A DNA stretch of 40,365 nt. It comes from Thermoleophilia bacterium. GTDB taxonomy: Bacteria > Actinomycetota > Thermoleophilia > BMS3ABIN01. The stretch lies in the NCBI GenBank assembly GCA_014859345.1, contig JACUUL010000013.1, positions 1 to 40,365 on the forward strand. The letters are read 5' to 3'. Positions within the stretch are counted from its first letter, which is position 1. Each line of letters starts with the position of its first letter. Below the pieces are notes generated by a model. The model did no database searches, was not told the DNA's origin, and was given only the letters and a program-made list of their open reading frames with translations. A program made the position numbers and the translations under genes. Below, piece after piece: positions 10,374 through 19,810 of the stretch.

Positions 10374-11620
10374 TACTTCAGAAATCCTTCATAATGACGC
10401 ATCAGCAACTGCGACTCCATCTGCTTCATCGTCTGCAGGGCCACGCCGACTACGATCAGGATCGAAGTGCCCCCGAAAAAGAACGGGATGTTGAGCAAAA
10501 TTATCAGAACATTAGGCAGCGTGGCAACGGCTGCCAGAAACAGGGCTCCCGGCAGGGTGAGCCTGGTGAGAACCCGGTCCAGAAACTCAGCAGTAGGCCT
10601 TCCCGGCCTGATGCCGGGAATGAAGCCCCCGTATTTTTTCAAATCGTTCGCCCGTTCCAGGGGATCAAACTGCACTGCCGTATAGAAATAAGTAAAACCG
10701 ACGATGAATATCGCCTGCAGGATCAGGAACGGGGCACCCGAGGGGCCAAGGAAGTCGGAAACGCTCTTCATGAACTCTCCGGGGAAGAACTGCGCCAGCG
10801 TCGGAGGGAACATGAGGACCGAAGACGCGAAGATGACCGGGATAACTCCTGCCATGTTGATGGAAAGCGGCAGGTATGTGCTGCCGCCGGTGGTCATCCT
10901 GCGCCCCACCTGCCGCTTGGCGTACTGGATATTGATGCGCCTTTGCCCCTCCTGAACCAGGACGATGCCCACGACTACGACGGCGCCGATGACAACCAGA
11001 ATGATGATGGGCACCAGAGACATGGTGAAAAGCCTGGGGACGGCGGGAACAAGGCCGGCGACAATGCTGGCGAAGATCAGCAGCGAGATGCCGTTGCCGA
11101 TTCCCCGCTGGGTGATCAGCTCGCCGATCCACATCAGCAGGGCGGTGCCGGCGGTCAATGTCAGAACAATAGTGTAGAACTTCATCGGAGTCAGATCCGG
11201 GATAGCTCCCTGGGCCTGAAACAGGGCGGTATAACCGATAGCCTGCGCAAGAGCCAGCACGATAGTGAGATAGCGGGTGTACTGGGTTATCTTGCGCTGT
11301 CCGGCCTCGCCTTCGCGGGCCAGCTCCTTGAGCCTCGGGAACGCCATCGTCATCAACTGCAAGATAATTGAAGCCGTGATGTATGGCATGATGCCCAAGG
11401 CGAACACCGCGAACTGAGAGAGCGCCCCTCCTGAAAAAAGATTGAGGAATCCGAGCACGCCGGCCGCGCCTTCCGAGATAAACTCCTGAACGGCCTCGAT
11501 ATCAACACCCGGCACCGGCACATGCGCCCCGAAACGGTAGATTATGATCATGGCGCCGGTGAAGATCAGCTTTGTCCTGAGCTCCGGGATCTTCCACGCG
11601 TTTGCCATCGCAGCAAGCAA
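10373..11620 (-). CDS. secY: Protein translocase subunit SecY
   Basis: 415 aa; IYRFGAHVPVPGVD, LGIMPYITASIILQLM, ITQRGIGNGISLLIFA; stop overlaps adk start by 1 nt. Confidence 0.97.
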   Translation of the reverse strand: MLAAMANAWKIPELRTKLIFTGAMIIIYRFGAHVPVPGVDIEAVQEFISEGAAGVLGFLNLFSGGALSQFAVFALGIMPYITASIILQLMTMAFPRLKELAREGEAGQRKITQYTRYLTIVLALAQAIGYTALFQAQGAIPDLTPMKFYTIVLTLTAGTALLMWIGELITQRGIGNGISLLIFASIVAGLVPAVPRLFTMSLVPIIILVVIGAVVVVGIVLVQEGQRRINIQYAKRQVGRRMTTGGSTYLPLSINMAGVIPVIFASSVLMFPPTLAQFFPGEFMKSVSDFLGPSGAPFLILQAIFIVGFTYFYTAVQFDPLERANDLKKYGGFIPGIRPGRPTAEFLDRVLTRLTLPGALFLAAVATLPNVLIILLNIPFFFGGTSILIVVGVALQTMKQMESQLLMRHYEGFLK

Positions 11621-11621
11621 C

Positions 11622-12155
11622 TCAGATGACCTCCGCCTTGCCGCCGGCCGCCTCGATTTTTTCCCTGGCCGATTTACTGAAACCTTGCGCCTTCACAATC
11701 AGGGCGACCTCCAGCTCTCCGTGGCCAAGAATCTTCACGGGCAGCTTGGTATTCTTGATGATGCCCGCCGCCACGAGAGCTTCCGGCGTTACCTCGGTGC
11801 CCGCCTCGAAGCCAGCCAGTCGCGCCACGTTCACACCCGTCGTGCTGGTGCGGAACGGGCCGAACGGCATGCTCATCTTCTTGTTGGGTCCCCGCAGTTT
11901 GGACACCCGCATATAAAGAGGCATCTGGCCGCCCTCATAGCCGGGCCGGACTCCGCCGCCGGACCTGCTGTTAAATCCCTTGTGCCCGCGGCCGGAAGTC
12001 TTGCCATGGCCGCTGCCAAGGCCGCGGCCCAGACGTTTCCTGACGTGCCTGGCCCCGGCGCCGGGCTTGAGATTATGAAGGCCGATGTAGCCCTCTGCTT
12101 CTGCAGCTTTTTCTGCTTCAGCTTCTTTTTTTTCTTTTTTTTCTTCTGCGCTCAT
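11622..12155 (-). CDS. rplO: 50S ribosomal protein L15 with charged N-terminal extension
   Basis: IGLHNLKPGAGARHVRKRLGRGLGSGHGKTSGRGHKGFNSRSGGGVRPGYEGGQMPLYMRVSKLRG preceded by MSAEEKKEKKEAEAEKAAEAEG. Confidence 0.97.
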   Translation of the reverse strand: MSAEEKKEKKEAEAEKAAEAEGYIGLHNLKPGAGARHVRKRLGRGLGSGHGKTSGRGHKGFNSRSGGGVRPGYEGGQMPLYMRVSKLRGPNKKMSMPFGPFRTSTTGVNVARLAGFEAGTEVTPEALVAAGIIKNTKLPVKILGHGELEVALIVKAQGFSKSAREKIEAAGGKAEVI

Positions 12156-12255
12156 GCTTAATCAGGTTTCCTGTTTCCGGGTCAACGCGTTATCGCTTCC
12201 GTTTGAATTTGGCAGCCGGGTCCCGGGAATTATGGAAGCCCGGAAACCGGAAACG

Positions 12256-12453
12256 CTACTTGACTTCCTCTACCTCGAGCAGGTACCGGACCTTGTGAAC
12301 CATCCCTCTGATCTGCGGCGTGTCGTCATGAACCACGGAATCGTTGATGCGCTTCAGCCCCAGGGCCCTGACGGTACGGCGATGGTCCTGCTTTCTGCCG
12401 ATAATGCTCTTTCTTTGAGTTACCTTAAGCTTCAACTTGCTTCTCCGCTTCAC
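12256..12453 (-). CDS. rpmD: 50S ribosomal protein L30
   Basis: [57 protein letters not shown]; overlaps rpsE end by 29 nt. Confidence 0.95.
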   Translation of the reverse strand: MKRRSKLKLKVTQRKSIIGRKQDHRRTVRALGLKRINDSVVHDDTPQIRGMVHKVRYLLEVEEVK

Positions 12454-12988
12454 CCTGATCCTGCTTTTCGCTTCCCAGTATCTCCGTTATGGTCTTCCCT
12501 CTGAGTCTGGCCACCTGGACCGGATCCTTCAGGTTGCTGAGACCATCGATGCTGGCCCGCACCATGTTGATGGGATTGGTTGTCCCCAGGCATTTGGCCA
12601 GCACGTCACGGACACCCGCCAGCTCCAGCACCGCCCGCACGCCGCCGCCGGCAATGATGCCGGTGCCCGGTGAGGCGGGCTTCAGCAGCACCCGGCCGGC
12701 GCCGTAATGGCCTGTTACCTCGTGGGTGATAGTAGATTTGTACTTGGGAACGCGGAACAGATTCTTCTTGGCATCCTCAACCGCCTTGGAGATCGCCAGT
12801 GGCACCTCCTTGGCCTTGCCGTAGCCGACTCCCACGCGGTTAACTCCATCGCCCACGACCACCAGAGCCGTAAAGGAGAACCTCCGGCCGCCCTTGACGA
12901 CCTTGGCCACGCGGTTGATGTGAACCACTTTCTCCTGCAGCTCGGGCGCCCTGGGTCCAATCTCGATTTTATCGAATTCGTCCGCCAT
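12425..12988 (-). CDS. rpsE: 30S ribosomal protein S5
   Basis: [58 protein letters not shown]. Confidence 0.98.
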   Translation of the reverse strand: MADEFDKIEIGPRAPELQEKVVHINRVAKVVKGGRRFSFTALVVVGDGVNRVGVGYGKAKEVPLAISKAVEDAKKNLFRVPKYKSTITHEVTGHYGAGRVLLKPASPGTGIIAGGGVRAVLELAGVRDVLAKCLGTTNPINMVRASIDGLSNLKDPVQVARLRGKTITEILGSEKQDQGEAEKQVEA

Positions 12989-12989
12989 C

Positions 12990-13358
12990 CTAGAAATCTA
13001 AACCTCCCTTTCGCACCCCTTCAGCCAATGCCTTTACGCGGCCATGGTAAAGGTAACCGCCACGATCAAAGACAATCTTTTCTATGTTTTTTTCCTTCGC
13101 CCTGCCGGCGAGTATCTCTCCCACCTTCTCCGCCATCTTGCTCTTGTCGAGACCGGCATCCTTAACTTCCCGGGAGGAAGCTGAAACCATTGTCTTTCCT
13201 TCCAGGTCATCAATGACCTGGGCGAAGATGCCTCTGTTGCTACGGAACACGGTCAGGCGCGGACGCTCAGCTGTTCCCTGAACGCGGCGGCGCACCCGCC
13301 GTTGGCGGCGCACCCGCTGCCGGCCCCTGCCTATGATCTGCTCTTTGGTCTTGGCCAT
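12990..13358 (-). CDS. rplR: 50S ribosomal protein L18
   Basis: [42 protein letters not shown] ... [27 protein letters not shown]. Confidence 0.97.
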   Translation of the reverse strand: MAKTKEQIIGRGRQRVRRQRRVRRRVQGTAERPRLTVFRSNRGIFAQVIDDLEGKTMVSASSREVKDAGLDKSKMAEKVGEILAGRAKEKNIEKIVFDRGGYLYHGRVKALAEGVRKGGLDF

Positions 13359-13373
13359 GACGTTAATCCTTGT

Positions 13374-13907
13374 TTAGGCTCTCTTGCCGACCTTGCGGCG
13401 GATATGTTCCTCAGCGTATTTGATGCCCTTGCCCTTATAGGGCTCGGGTGGCCGCAGGGAACGAATTTTCGCAGCCAGTTGCCCCACAACCTGTTTGTCG
13501 ATTCCCTTGACGATGATCTGGGTGTTCTTGGGCACTTCGAACTCCGTGTCTGGCTCGGGGTGGACAAGCTCGGGATGCGACTTCCCCAGCAGCAACTCCA
13601 GATTCTTCCCCTTCAGCTGGGCACGGTAACCTACGCCATTAATCTCGAGCTCCCGGACGAATCCTCTGGTTACACCTTCCACCATGTTCGCGATCAGGGT
13701 CCTGGTCAGCCCGTGCAACGCCCGGTGGGGACCCCGGTCCGAGGGCCGGCGGACCAGCACCGCGCCTTCCTCCATGACGATTTCCATCTCCGGTGAATAG
13801 TTGCCGGAGAGATGCCCCTTGGGGCCTTTGACATGCACGTCATGACCGTCGATTCTTACCTCGACGTCTTCCGGTATTGGTATTGGCGCTCTTCCGATTC
13901 TTGACAC
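13374..13907 (-). CDS. rplF: 50S ribosomal protein L6
   Basis: MSRIGRAPIPIPEDVEVRIDGHDVHVKGPKGHL ... PPEPYKGKGIKYAEEHIRRKVGK. Confidence 0.98.
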   Translation of the reverse strand: MSRIGRAPIPIPEDVEVRIDGHDVHVKGPKGHLSGNYSPEMEIVMEEGAVLVRRPSDRGPHRALHGLTRTLIANMVEGVTRGFVRELEINGVGYRAQLKGKNLELLLGKSHPELVHPEPDTEFEVPKNTQIIVKGIDKQVVGQLAAKIRSLRPPEPYKGKGIKYAEEHIRRKVGKRA

Positions 13908-13934
13908 TGACTAATTGCTCCCGTTTCTTTTCTC

Positions 13935-13994
13935 TGTCATTCTGAGGGGCGAAGCCCGAAGAATCCCGTGATCCTTCGCCCGCTCAGGTTGTCA
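13935..13994. repeat. REP-like palindromic element in the rpsH-rplF gap
   Basis: TGTCATTCTGAGGGGCGAAGCCCGAAGAATCCCGTGATCCTTCGCCCGCTCAGGTTGTCA; imperfect inverted repeat with a nested GGGC-GAA-GCCC hairpin. Confidence 0.7.
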
Positions 13995-14016
13995 AACTTG
14001 CGATATCCGATGATGT

Positions 14017-14415
14017 TTACCATATGAAACAGACAACCTCGCCGCCGATGCCCTGCTTCTCGGCCTGGCGACCGGTCATCAACCCTTTCGATGTGGATAA
14101 GACCGCGGTGCCCAGCCCTCCAAGAACGCGGGGTATCCGATCCTTGCGGGCGTATACCCGGCGACCCGGCTTGCTGACGCGCTTGAGGCCGGAGATCACC
14201 CGCTGCTTGTCGCGGCCGTACTTGAGATCCAGGACGATGTTGTCAAAGCTCTCGCCCCGGACAATCGCGTAGTCGTTGATGTAGCCCTCTTCTTTCAGAA
14301 GCCTGGCTATCTCCGCTTTTAGCGTCGACGAGGGCATTTCGACGCTGTCCTTGAAGCCGTTGTTGGCGTTCCGGATACGCGTGAGCATATCGGCTATGGG
14401 ATCGTTAACTGTCAT
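14017..14415 (-). CDS. rpsH: 30S ribosomal protein S8
   Basis: MTVNDPIADMLTRIRNANNGFKDSVEMPSSTLKAEIARLLKEEGYI ... AVLSTSKGLMTGRQAEKQGIGGEVVCFIW. Confidence 0.98.
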   Translation of the reverse strand: MTVNDPIADMLTRIRNANNGFKDSVEMPSSTLKAEIARLLKEEGYINDYAIVRGESFDNIVLDLKYGRDKQRVISGLKRVSKPGRRVYARKDRIPRVLGGLGTAVLSTSKGLMTGRQAEKQGIGGEVVCFIW

Positions 14416-14431
14416 TTCCTTTGACTTCCTC

Positions 14432-14620
14432 CTACCAGCTGGACTTGGTCAGGCCTGGAATAACTCCCCGGTGCGCCAGCTCCCTCAGGCAAATCCGGCA
14501 AAGACCGAACTTGCGATAGTAGCCGCGAGGCCGGCCGCACCGGCGGCAGCGGTGATAGCCCCTGCTGCTGTACTTTGGTTCCCGGCTGGATTTGACCTTT
14601 AATGATGTTTTGGCCATCAA
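14432..14620 (-). CDS. rpsN: 30S ribosomal protein S14 type Z (C+ form)
   Basis: [46 protein letters not shown]; start 14620 or 14617. Confidence 0.97.
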   Translation of the reverse strand: MMAKTSLKVKSSREPKYSSRGYHRCRRCGRPRGYYRKFGLCRICLRELAHRGVIPGLTKSSW

Positions 14621-14626
14621 ACTCTC

Positions 14627-15169
14627 CTAACGCTCACGGAAGGGCATTCCCAGCCCGGCAAGCAGGGCGCGGCCCTCTTCGTCAGTCCGGGCTGTGGTAG
14701 TGATCGTCACGTCCATTCCCCTGGTCTGGGTCACCTTGTCGTAATCGATTTCCGGAAAGATGATCTCCTCCTTCAGGCCCAGGGACATGTTCCCTCTGCC
14801 GTCGAACGATTTCAGGCTTATGCCTCTAAAATCACGGATGCGGGGCAGGGCGATCGAAACCAGCCTGTCGAGAAACTCGTACATGCGCCGGCCTCTGAGG
14901 GTGACGGTGCAACCGACCGGCATTCCTTCACGCACCTTGAAGCCGGCTATCGATTTGCGGGCCCGCGTCAATTTCGGCCTCTGCCCGGTAATGGTCGACA
15001 TTTCCTCCATGGCTTCATCCAGCAGTTTGGCATCCGTCTTGGCCTCGCCGATACCCATGTTGACGGTGATCTTGGCGACCCTGGGCACCTGCATGACGTT
15101 CTTGTAGCGCAACTCTTCACGCAGCTGCGGCAATATCTCGTTTTCGTATCTGTCTTTTAATCTGGCCAT
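14627..15169 (-). CDS. rplE: 50S ribosomal protein L5
   Basis: [68 protein letters not shown]. Confidence 0.98.
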   Translation of the reverse strand: MARLKDRYENEILPQLREELRYKNVMQVPRVAKITVNMGIGEAKTDAKLLDEAMEEMSTITGQRPKLTRARKSIAGFKVREGMPVGCTVTLRGRRMYEFLDRLVSIALPRIRDFRGISLKSFDGRGNMSLGLKEEIIFPEIDYDKVTQTRGMDVTITTTARTDEEGRALLAGLGMPFRER

Positions 15170-15191
15170 AATATGTTTTTTAGTTTGCTAC

Positions 15192-15231
15192 CAGGCATGA
15201 GTTTCCGGGTTTTCCCCCGGAAACCGGCCTG
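15192..15231 (-). repeat. Inverted repeat upstream of rplE
   Basis: CAGGC-atga-GTTTCCGGG-ttttcc-CCCGGAAAC-cg-GCCTG; 9-bp perfect inner stem plus 5-bp outer stem. Confidence 0.75.
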
Positions 15232-15247
15232 AAAACCGGGAACTCCC

Positions 15248-15568
15248 TTATTCGTACTCCCCGCCGCACTGCTTGCAGACTCGCAGGCGTCCCCCGTCGG
15301 TCCGCTTGATGCCCAGGCGAACAGGCTCATTGCAGCTCGGGCAGAGGAACATCACGTTGGACATGTGGATGGACGCCTCGCGCTCGATGGTCCCCTGGGG
15401 ATTCTTGCGCGACGGTTTGGCATGCCGTTTCACCATGTTCAACCGCTCCACAACCACCCGCTGCTTCTCGGGCAAGACCCTGAGGATCTTGCCGGTCTTG
15501 CCCCGGGCCTTGCCGCTTATCACCTGGACGGTGTCGCCCTTCCGTATTTTCATTTTGGTTGTTTTCAT
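15248..15568 (-). CDS. rplX: 50S ribosomal protein L24 with C-terminal CxxC...CxxC
   Basis: [48 protein letters not shown] ... [33 protein letters not shown]. Confidence 0.97.
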   Translation of the reverse strand: MKTTKMKIRKGDTVQVISGKARGKTGKILRVLPEKQRVVVERLNMVKRHAKPSRKNPQGTIEREASIHMSNVMFLCPSCNEPVRLGIKRTDGGRLRVCKQCGGEYE

Positions 15569-15644
15569 ATTACCGTTGCTACTTTTTTGCCGTTATTCTT
15601 TTCAGTACCAGGTATCTGGCAGCCCGTTCAGGACCCGAAAACAA

Positions 15645-16013
15645 TCACAACACTTCCGGCGCCAGCGAGACGATCTTCATGAAATTCCTGTCCCTCAGCT
15701 CGCGGGCCACGGGGCCGAAGATACGGGTGCCCCGCGGGTTTTGAGCGGCGTCAATGAGCACCGCCGCGTTCTCGTCAAAGGCAATGAAGGTCCCGTCCTT
15801 GCGTCCAAACTCCTTCTTGGTACGGACTATGACAGCTTTTACAACCTCGCCTTTCTTGACAGATCCTCCAGGCGCGGCTGTTTTGACCGTTCCCACTATG
15901 GTGTCGCCAACACTGGCCGAACGCCGCCGGGATCCGCCCATGATCCTGATGCAGAGAATCTCCCGGGCGCCGGTGTTATCCGCAACTTTTAGCCTTGTCT
16001 CAACCTGTATCAA
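15645..16013 (-). CDS. rplN: 50S ribosomal protein L14 (TTG start)
   Basis: [44 protein letters not shown] ... [29 protein letters not shown]. Confidence 0.98.
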   Translation of the reverse strand: MIQVETRLKVADNTGAREILCIRIMGGSRRRSASVGDTIVGTVKTAAPGGSVKKGEVVKAVIVRTKKEFGRKDGTFIAFDENAAVLIDAAQNPRGTRIFGPVARELRDRNFMKIVSLAPEVL

Positions 16014-16029
16014 TCGAAGAAGTGTCCTG

Positions 16030-16092
16030 TTTCCGTTCCGGTTTCATGGTTTCCAATGCTTCTCCGGGTTCGTTGAAACCGGGAACCGGAAA
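16030..16092 (-). repeat. Inverted repeat upstream of rplN
   Basis: TTTCCGTTCCGGTTTC (16030-16045) versus GAAACCGGGAACCGGAAA (16075-16092), two 1-nt bulges. Confidence 0.65.
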
Positions 16093-16097
16093 TAATC

Positions 16098-16370
16098 CTA
16101 TTTTGCCTTTTCCAGTATCTCCACCAGCCGCCAGCGCTTGTTCTTTGACAATGGCCTGGTCTCGCAAATCCGCACAAGATCGCCGACGCCGGCATCGTTG
16201 TTCTCGTCGTGCACGGCCAGCTTGCGCGACTGGCGCACGGTTTTTCCGTAAAGCCGGTGCGGTTTCGAGATATCGATGCGAACAGTGATGGTTTTGTCCA
16301 TCCCGTCACTGGTCACAACCCCGCGCCGCTCCTTGCGCGGGTTGACCCCTTTTACTCTTTCCTTAGCCAA
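16098..16370 (-). CDS. rpsQ: 30S ribosomal protein S17
   Basis: [75 protein letters not shown]. Confidence 0.97.
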   Translation of the reverse strand: MAKERVKGVNPRKERRGVVTSDGMDKTITVRIDISKPHRLYGKTVRQSRKLAVHDENNDAGVGDLVRICETRPLSKNKRWRLVEILEKAK

Positions 16371-16386
16371 TCCCTGTCCTCCCGGG

Positions 16387-16599
16387 TTAAGTCCCGGCCT
16401 TCCGGGTCTCGCCGGCCAGCCGCTGGTTCTTCACAGTCAGGATGCGGGCAATGTCCTGCCGCACCAGTCTCAATTTCCTGGGATTATCCAGCTGGCCCGT
16501 CGCCTGCTGGAATCTCAGGTTGAACAGCTGTTTGCGAGAATCACTCAATTTCTCACTCAGCTCGTCATCGCTCAAATCACGCAGTTCGTTGGCTTTCAA
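16387..16599 (-). CDS. rpmC: 50S ribosomal protein L29
   Basis: [60 protein letters not shown] overlap with rplP. Confidence 0.96.
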   Translation of the reverse strand: MKANELRDLSDDELSEKLSDSRKQLFNLRFQQATGQLDNPRKLRLVRQDIARILTVKNQRLAGETRKAGT

Positions 16600-17015
16600 T
16601 GGAGATCCCCCTCCCGGCTGACGAATTTACACTTCACCGAAAGCTTGTGGGAAGCAAGCCGCATGGCTTCCCTGGCCACCGGCTCAGGCACTCCGGAGAG
16701 CTCGAACATCACCCGCCCGGGCTTGACCACGGCCACCCATTGCTCGGGAGAGCCCTTGCCGCCGCCCATGCGCGTCTCGGCGGGTTTCTCGGTGACCGGC
16801 TTGTGCGGGAATATATTTATCCATACCTTGCCACCCCGTTTTATGTGACGCGTGATGGCGACCCGGGCCGATTCGATCTGCCGGTTGGTGATCCAGCCGG
16901 GCTCCAGCGCTTTCAGGCCATATTCTCCGTACTCCACCCGGTTGCCGCCCTTGGATTGACCCCGCATGCGGCCCCTGTGCTGCTTCCGGTATTTTAATTT
17001 CTTGGGTAAAAGCAT
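16596..17015 (-). CDS. rplP: 50S ribosomal protein L16
   Basis: [66 protein letters not shown]. Confidence 0.98.
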   Translation of the reverse strand: MLLPKKLKYRKQHRGRMRGQSKGGNRVEYGEYGLKALEPGWITNRQIESARVAITRHIKRGGKVWINIFPHKPVTEKPAETRMGGGKGSPEQWVAVVKPGRVMFELSGVPEPVAREAMRLASHKLSVKCKFVSREGDLH

Positions 17016-17106
17016 CTAATCCATTTTCCTCTTCTGTCTTTCCGGGACAGGCCCAAATGATCTAATGACCTGAGATCCTTTGCCTCGCCCGGGACGACAT
17101 TTAACC

Positions 17107-17808
17107 TTACTTCCGCCTCTGCTGGTCGACTCCGCCCAGGGTGCGCGCGTTTCTCTTGTCGGCAGCATCGCTGCTGAAGCCGGCGGGCATGATCTCGCCC
17201 TTGTTTATCCATACCTTGACGCCGATGCGTCCGAAGGTGGTACGGGCTTCAGTGAAACCATAATCGATATCTGCCCGCAGGGTATGCAACGGCACGCGCC
17301 CCTCGCTGTAGCCCTCGGTGCGCGCCATCTCCGCGCCTCCCAGGCGTCCGGCACAGGCGACCTTGATTCCCTCGGCTCCGGACCGGATTGCCGATGTTAT
17401 CGCCCGTTTCATGGCCCGCCGGAAAGCGACCCGGCCCTCCAGCTGCTCGGCGATGGACTGGGCCACCAGATTGGCATCCAGCTCCGGCCGCTTGACCTCG
17501 ATGATGTTGGCCTGTATCGCCTTGCCGGTCATGTCATGCAATTCCTTGCGCAACGCATCCACCTCGGCTCCGCTTTTTCCGATGACGATGCCGGGACGGG
17601 CGGTGTGTATGTCGACGGTGATCTTCTGGGCATCTTTTTTGATGTGAATGTCCGAGAGCGCCGCGTGTCGCAGCTTTTTTCGTATATGCGCCCGGATCTC
17701 CAGATCCTCGATTAAAAAATTGGCAAATTCTTTCTCGGTATACCAGTGAGATTTCCAGTCATGGATGATTCCCAGCCTCAGGCCGCCTGGATGCACTTTC
17801 TGACCCAC
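17107..17808 (-). CDS. rpsC: 30S ribosomal protein S3
   Basis: [46 protein letters not shown] ... [31 protein letters not shown]. Confidence 0.98.
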   Translation of the reverse strand: MGQKVHPGGLRLGIIHDWKSHWYTEKEFANFLIEDLEIRAHIRKKLRHAALSDIHIKKDAQKITVDIHTARPGIVIGKSGAEVDALRKELHDMTGKAIQANIIEVKRPELDANLVAQSIAEQLEGRVAFRRAMKRAITSAIRSGAEGIKVACAGRLGGAEMARTEGYSEGRVPLHTLRADIDYGFTEARTTFGRIGVKVWINKGEIMPAGFSSDAADKRNARTLGGVDQQRRK

Positions 17809-17809
17809 T

Positions 17810-18196
17810 TTATCCCTCCTTTCTCTCGGCCAGTTCCACAGTCAAGTGGCTGGTCCGTTTGCGGATACGGGTGGCGCGCCCCATGGCCCGCGGCCGGAAC
17901 CGCTTCAGAGTCGGGCCTTCGTTTACAAGAATGTTCCTTATGTAGAGCTCGTCGCTGCTGAGATCGTGATTGTTTTCCGCGTTGGCGGCGGCGGAAGCAA
18001 TCGCCTTGTCGACGATTTTAGCGGCAGCTTTTGGAGAGAACGCCAGAATCGACCGGGCATCAGCCAGGTTCTTGCCGCGCACCTGGTCCGCCACCAGCCT
18101 CATCTTGCGCGGCGACACCCGGACATACCTGGCAATCGCGGTGGCTGAGCCCGCTTCTTCAACTGTCTCTTCGATTTTCATTTCGCCCTTAGCCAT
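17810..18196 (-). CDS. rplV: 50S ribosomal protein L22
   Basis: [58 protein letters not shown] ... [27 protein letters not shown]. Confidence 0.97.
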   Translation of the reverse strand: MAKGEMKIEETVEEAGSATAIARYVRVSPRKMRLVADQVRGKNLADARSILAFSPKAAAKIVDKAIASAAANAENNHDLSSDELYIRNILVNEGPTLKRFRPRAMGRATRIRKRTSHLTVELAERKEG

Positions 18197-18320
18197 AAAA
18201 GTCTCTTGTTTCTGATTACAGCTTCTTTTCAGCTGGCGCCTTGCAGTTCCGGGCTCGAAGCAGGTGGAATCTCGCTAACAGATCCTTCGCGCTTACCCCC
18301 AGACGGCATTTATGGCGCCT

Positions 18321-18605
18321 TTACCTAAGTGCCGTACTCCTCTCCGTACGATGTCCGTGCCCGCGAAACGTGCGGGTGGGCGCGAACTCGCCCAACTTAT
18401 GCCCCACCATGCTCTCGGTGATAAATACAGGCACGTGCTTGCGGCCATCGTAAACAGCGATGGTGTGTCCCACCATCTCCGGGAAGATAGTAGAAGCGCG
18501 GGACCATGTCTTGATCAACTGCTTCTTGCCGGATTCGTTCATGGCCTCGATGCGCATAAGCAGCTTCTCGTCCACGAACGGCCCTTTTTTGACAGATCTG
18601 CCCAT
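18321..18605 (-). CDS. rpsS: 30S ribosomal protein S19
   Basis: [83 protein letters not shown]. Confidence 0.98.
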   Translation of the reverse strand: MGRSVKKGPFVDEKLLMRIEAMNESGKKQLIKTWSRASTIFPEMVGHTIAVYDGRKHVPVFITESMVGHKLGEFAPTRTFRGHGHRTERSTALR

Positions 18606-18615
18606 CCGGTTCCTC

Positions 18616-19464
18616 CTACCGACCTTTGCTCTTGCCGCGTTTGCGGCCGCGAACTATATAACGGTCTGAATCCTTGCCTTTCTTGCGCGTGCGGTAGCCC
18701 AGGGTCGGCACGCCCCACGGCGTCACCGGGTGGCGTCCAGCGGTGGCCTTGCCCTCGCCGCCGCCATGCGGATGATCGACCGGGTTCATTACGGTACCCC
18801 GCACTTCGGGCCTCTTGCCCTTCCAGCGGCTGCGCCCCGCTTTGCCGCCGGCCAGGTTCTCGTGCGTGGGGTTTCCAACCTCGCCTATGGTGGCCCTGCA
18901 GTTGACATCCACCAGCCGCACCTCCCCGGACGGAAGCCTCACGTGGGCCATCTTGCCTTCCTTGGCCATCAACTGCGCGGAGGTGCCGGCGCCGCGCACC
19001 ATCTGTGCCCCGCGCCCGGGCTTCAACTCCACGCAGTGGATAGTGGTTCCGACCGGAATGTTAATGAGCGCCATATTGTTGCCCACCCGGATATCCGAAC
19101 CCGGGCCGGATTGAACCACGGATCCCACTTTGAGTCCCAACGGCGCAGGTATATAGCGTCTGTCGCCATCCGCATACAGGAGAAGGGCGATGCGTGACGA
19201 GCGGTTAGGATCGTACTCGACCGCCGTAACTTTCGCGGGAACCCCATCCTTGACCCGCTTGAAATCTATCTCGCGGAAGCGTCTCTTGTGGCCGCCGCCG
19301 GTGCGGCGCTTGGTGATGCGTCCGTAAACGTTGCGGCCGCCCTTTTTGGAGATTCCCCTGGTAAGTTTCTTCTCTGGCTTGGAACGGGTGACCTCCTCGA
19401 AAGTCGAACCAGTCATGAACCGGCGGCCCGGGGAAGTCGGTTTGTATGTTTTTACTCTCGCCAT
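18616..19464 (-). CDS. rplB: 50S ribosomal protein L2
   Basis: Start trimmed to [34 protein letters not shown] within ORF 18616..19500; [39 protein letters not shown]. Confidence 0.97.
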   Translation of the reverse strand: MARVKTYKPTSPGRRFMTGSTFEEVTRSKPEKKLTRGISKKGGRNVYGRITKRRTGGGHKRRFREIDFKRVKDGVPAKVTAVEYDPNRSSRIALLLYADGDRRYIPAPLGLKVGSVVQSGPGSDIRVGNNMALINIPVGTTIHCVELKPGRGAQMVRGAGTSAQLMAKEGKMAHVRLPSGEVRLVDVNCRATIGEVGNPTHENLAGGKAGRSRWKGKRPEVRGTVMNPVDHPHGGGEGKATAGRHPVTPWGVPTLGYRTRKKGKDSDRYIVRGRKRGKSKGR

Positions 19465-19522
19465 AAAATCAAGTTCCTGGTTTCTCGCTCCTCTTCCCAT
19501 TTAAGCGGGAAGACCGCAGTGG

Positions 19523-19810
19523 CTACATCGTTTCGAAAAACTCTATCTTCTGTCCTTCACGCAGTTTGACGATGGCTTTTTTGCCGGAATTGGTCCGTCC
19601 CCAGACCATGCCGCGCCGCTTGGGCTTGGCCCTCATCTTGACGATGTTTACGCCCACCACGTCCACATTGAAGATCTCCTCGACGGCCTGGGCGATGGCA
19701 GTTTTATGCGCTCTCGGATCAACCTTGAAAGTGTACTTGTTCTGCTCGATGAGTTGATAGCTCTTCTCCGAGATAACCGGGCCCAGGATTATGGAGTGCG
19801 CGTGTCTCAT
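19523..19810 (-). CDS. rplW: 50S ribosomal protein L23
   Basis: IILGPVISEKSYQLIEQNKYTFKVDPRAHKTAIAQAVEEIFNVDVVGVNIVKMRAKPKRRGMVWGRTNSGKKAIVKL. Confidence 0.97.
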   Translation of the reverse strand: MRHAHSIILGPVISEKSYQLIEQNKYTFKVDPRAHKTAIAQAVEEIFNVDVVGVNIVKMRAKPKRRGMVWGRTNSGKKAIVKLREGQKIEFFETM

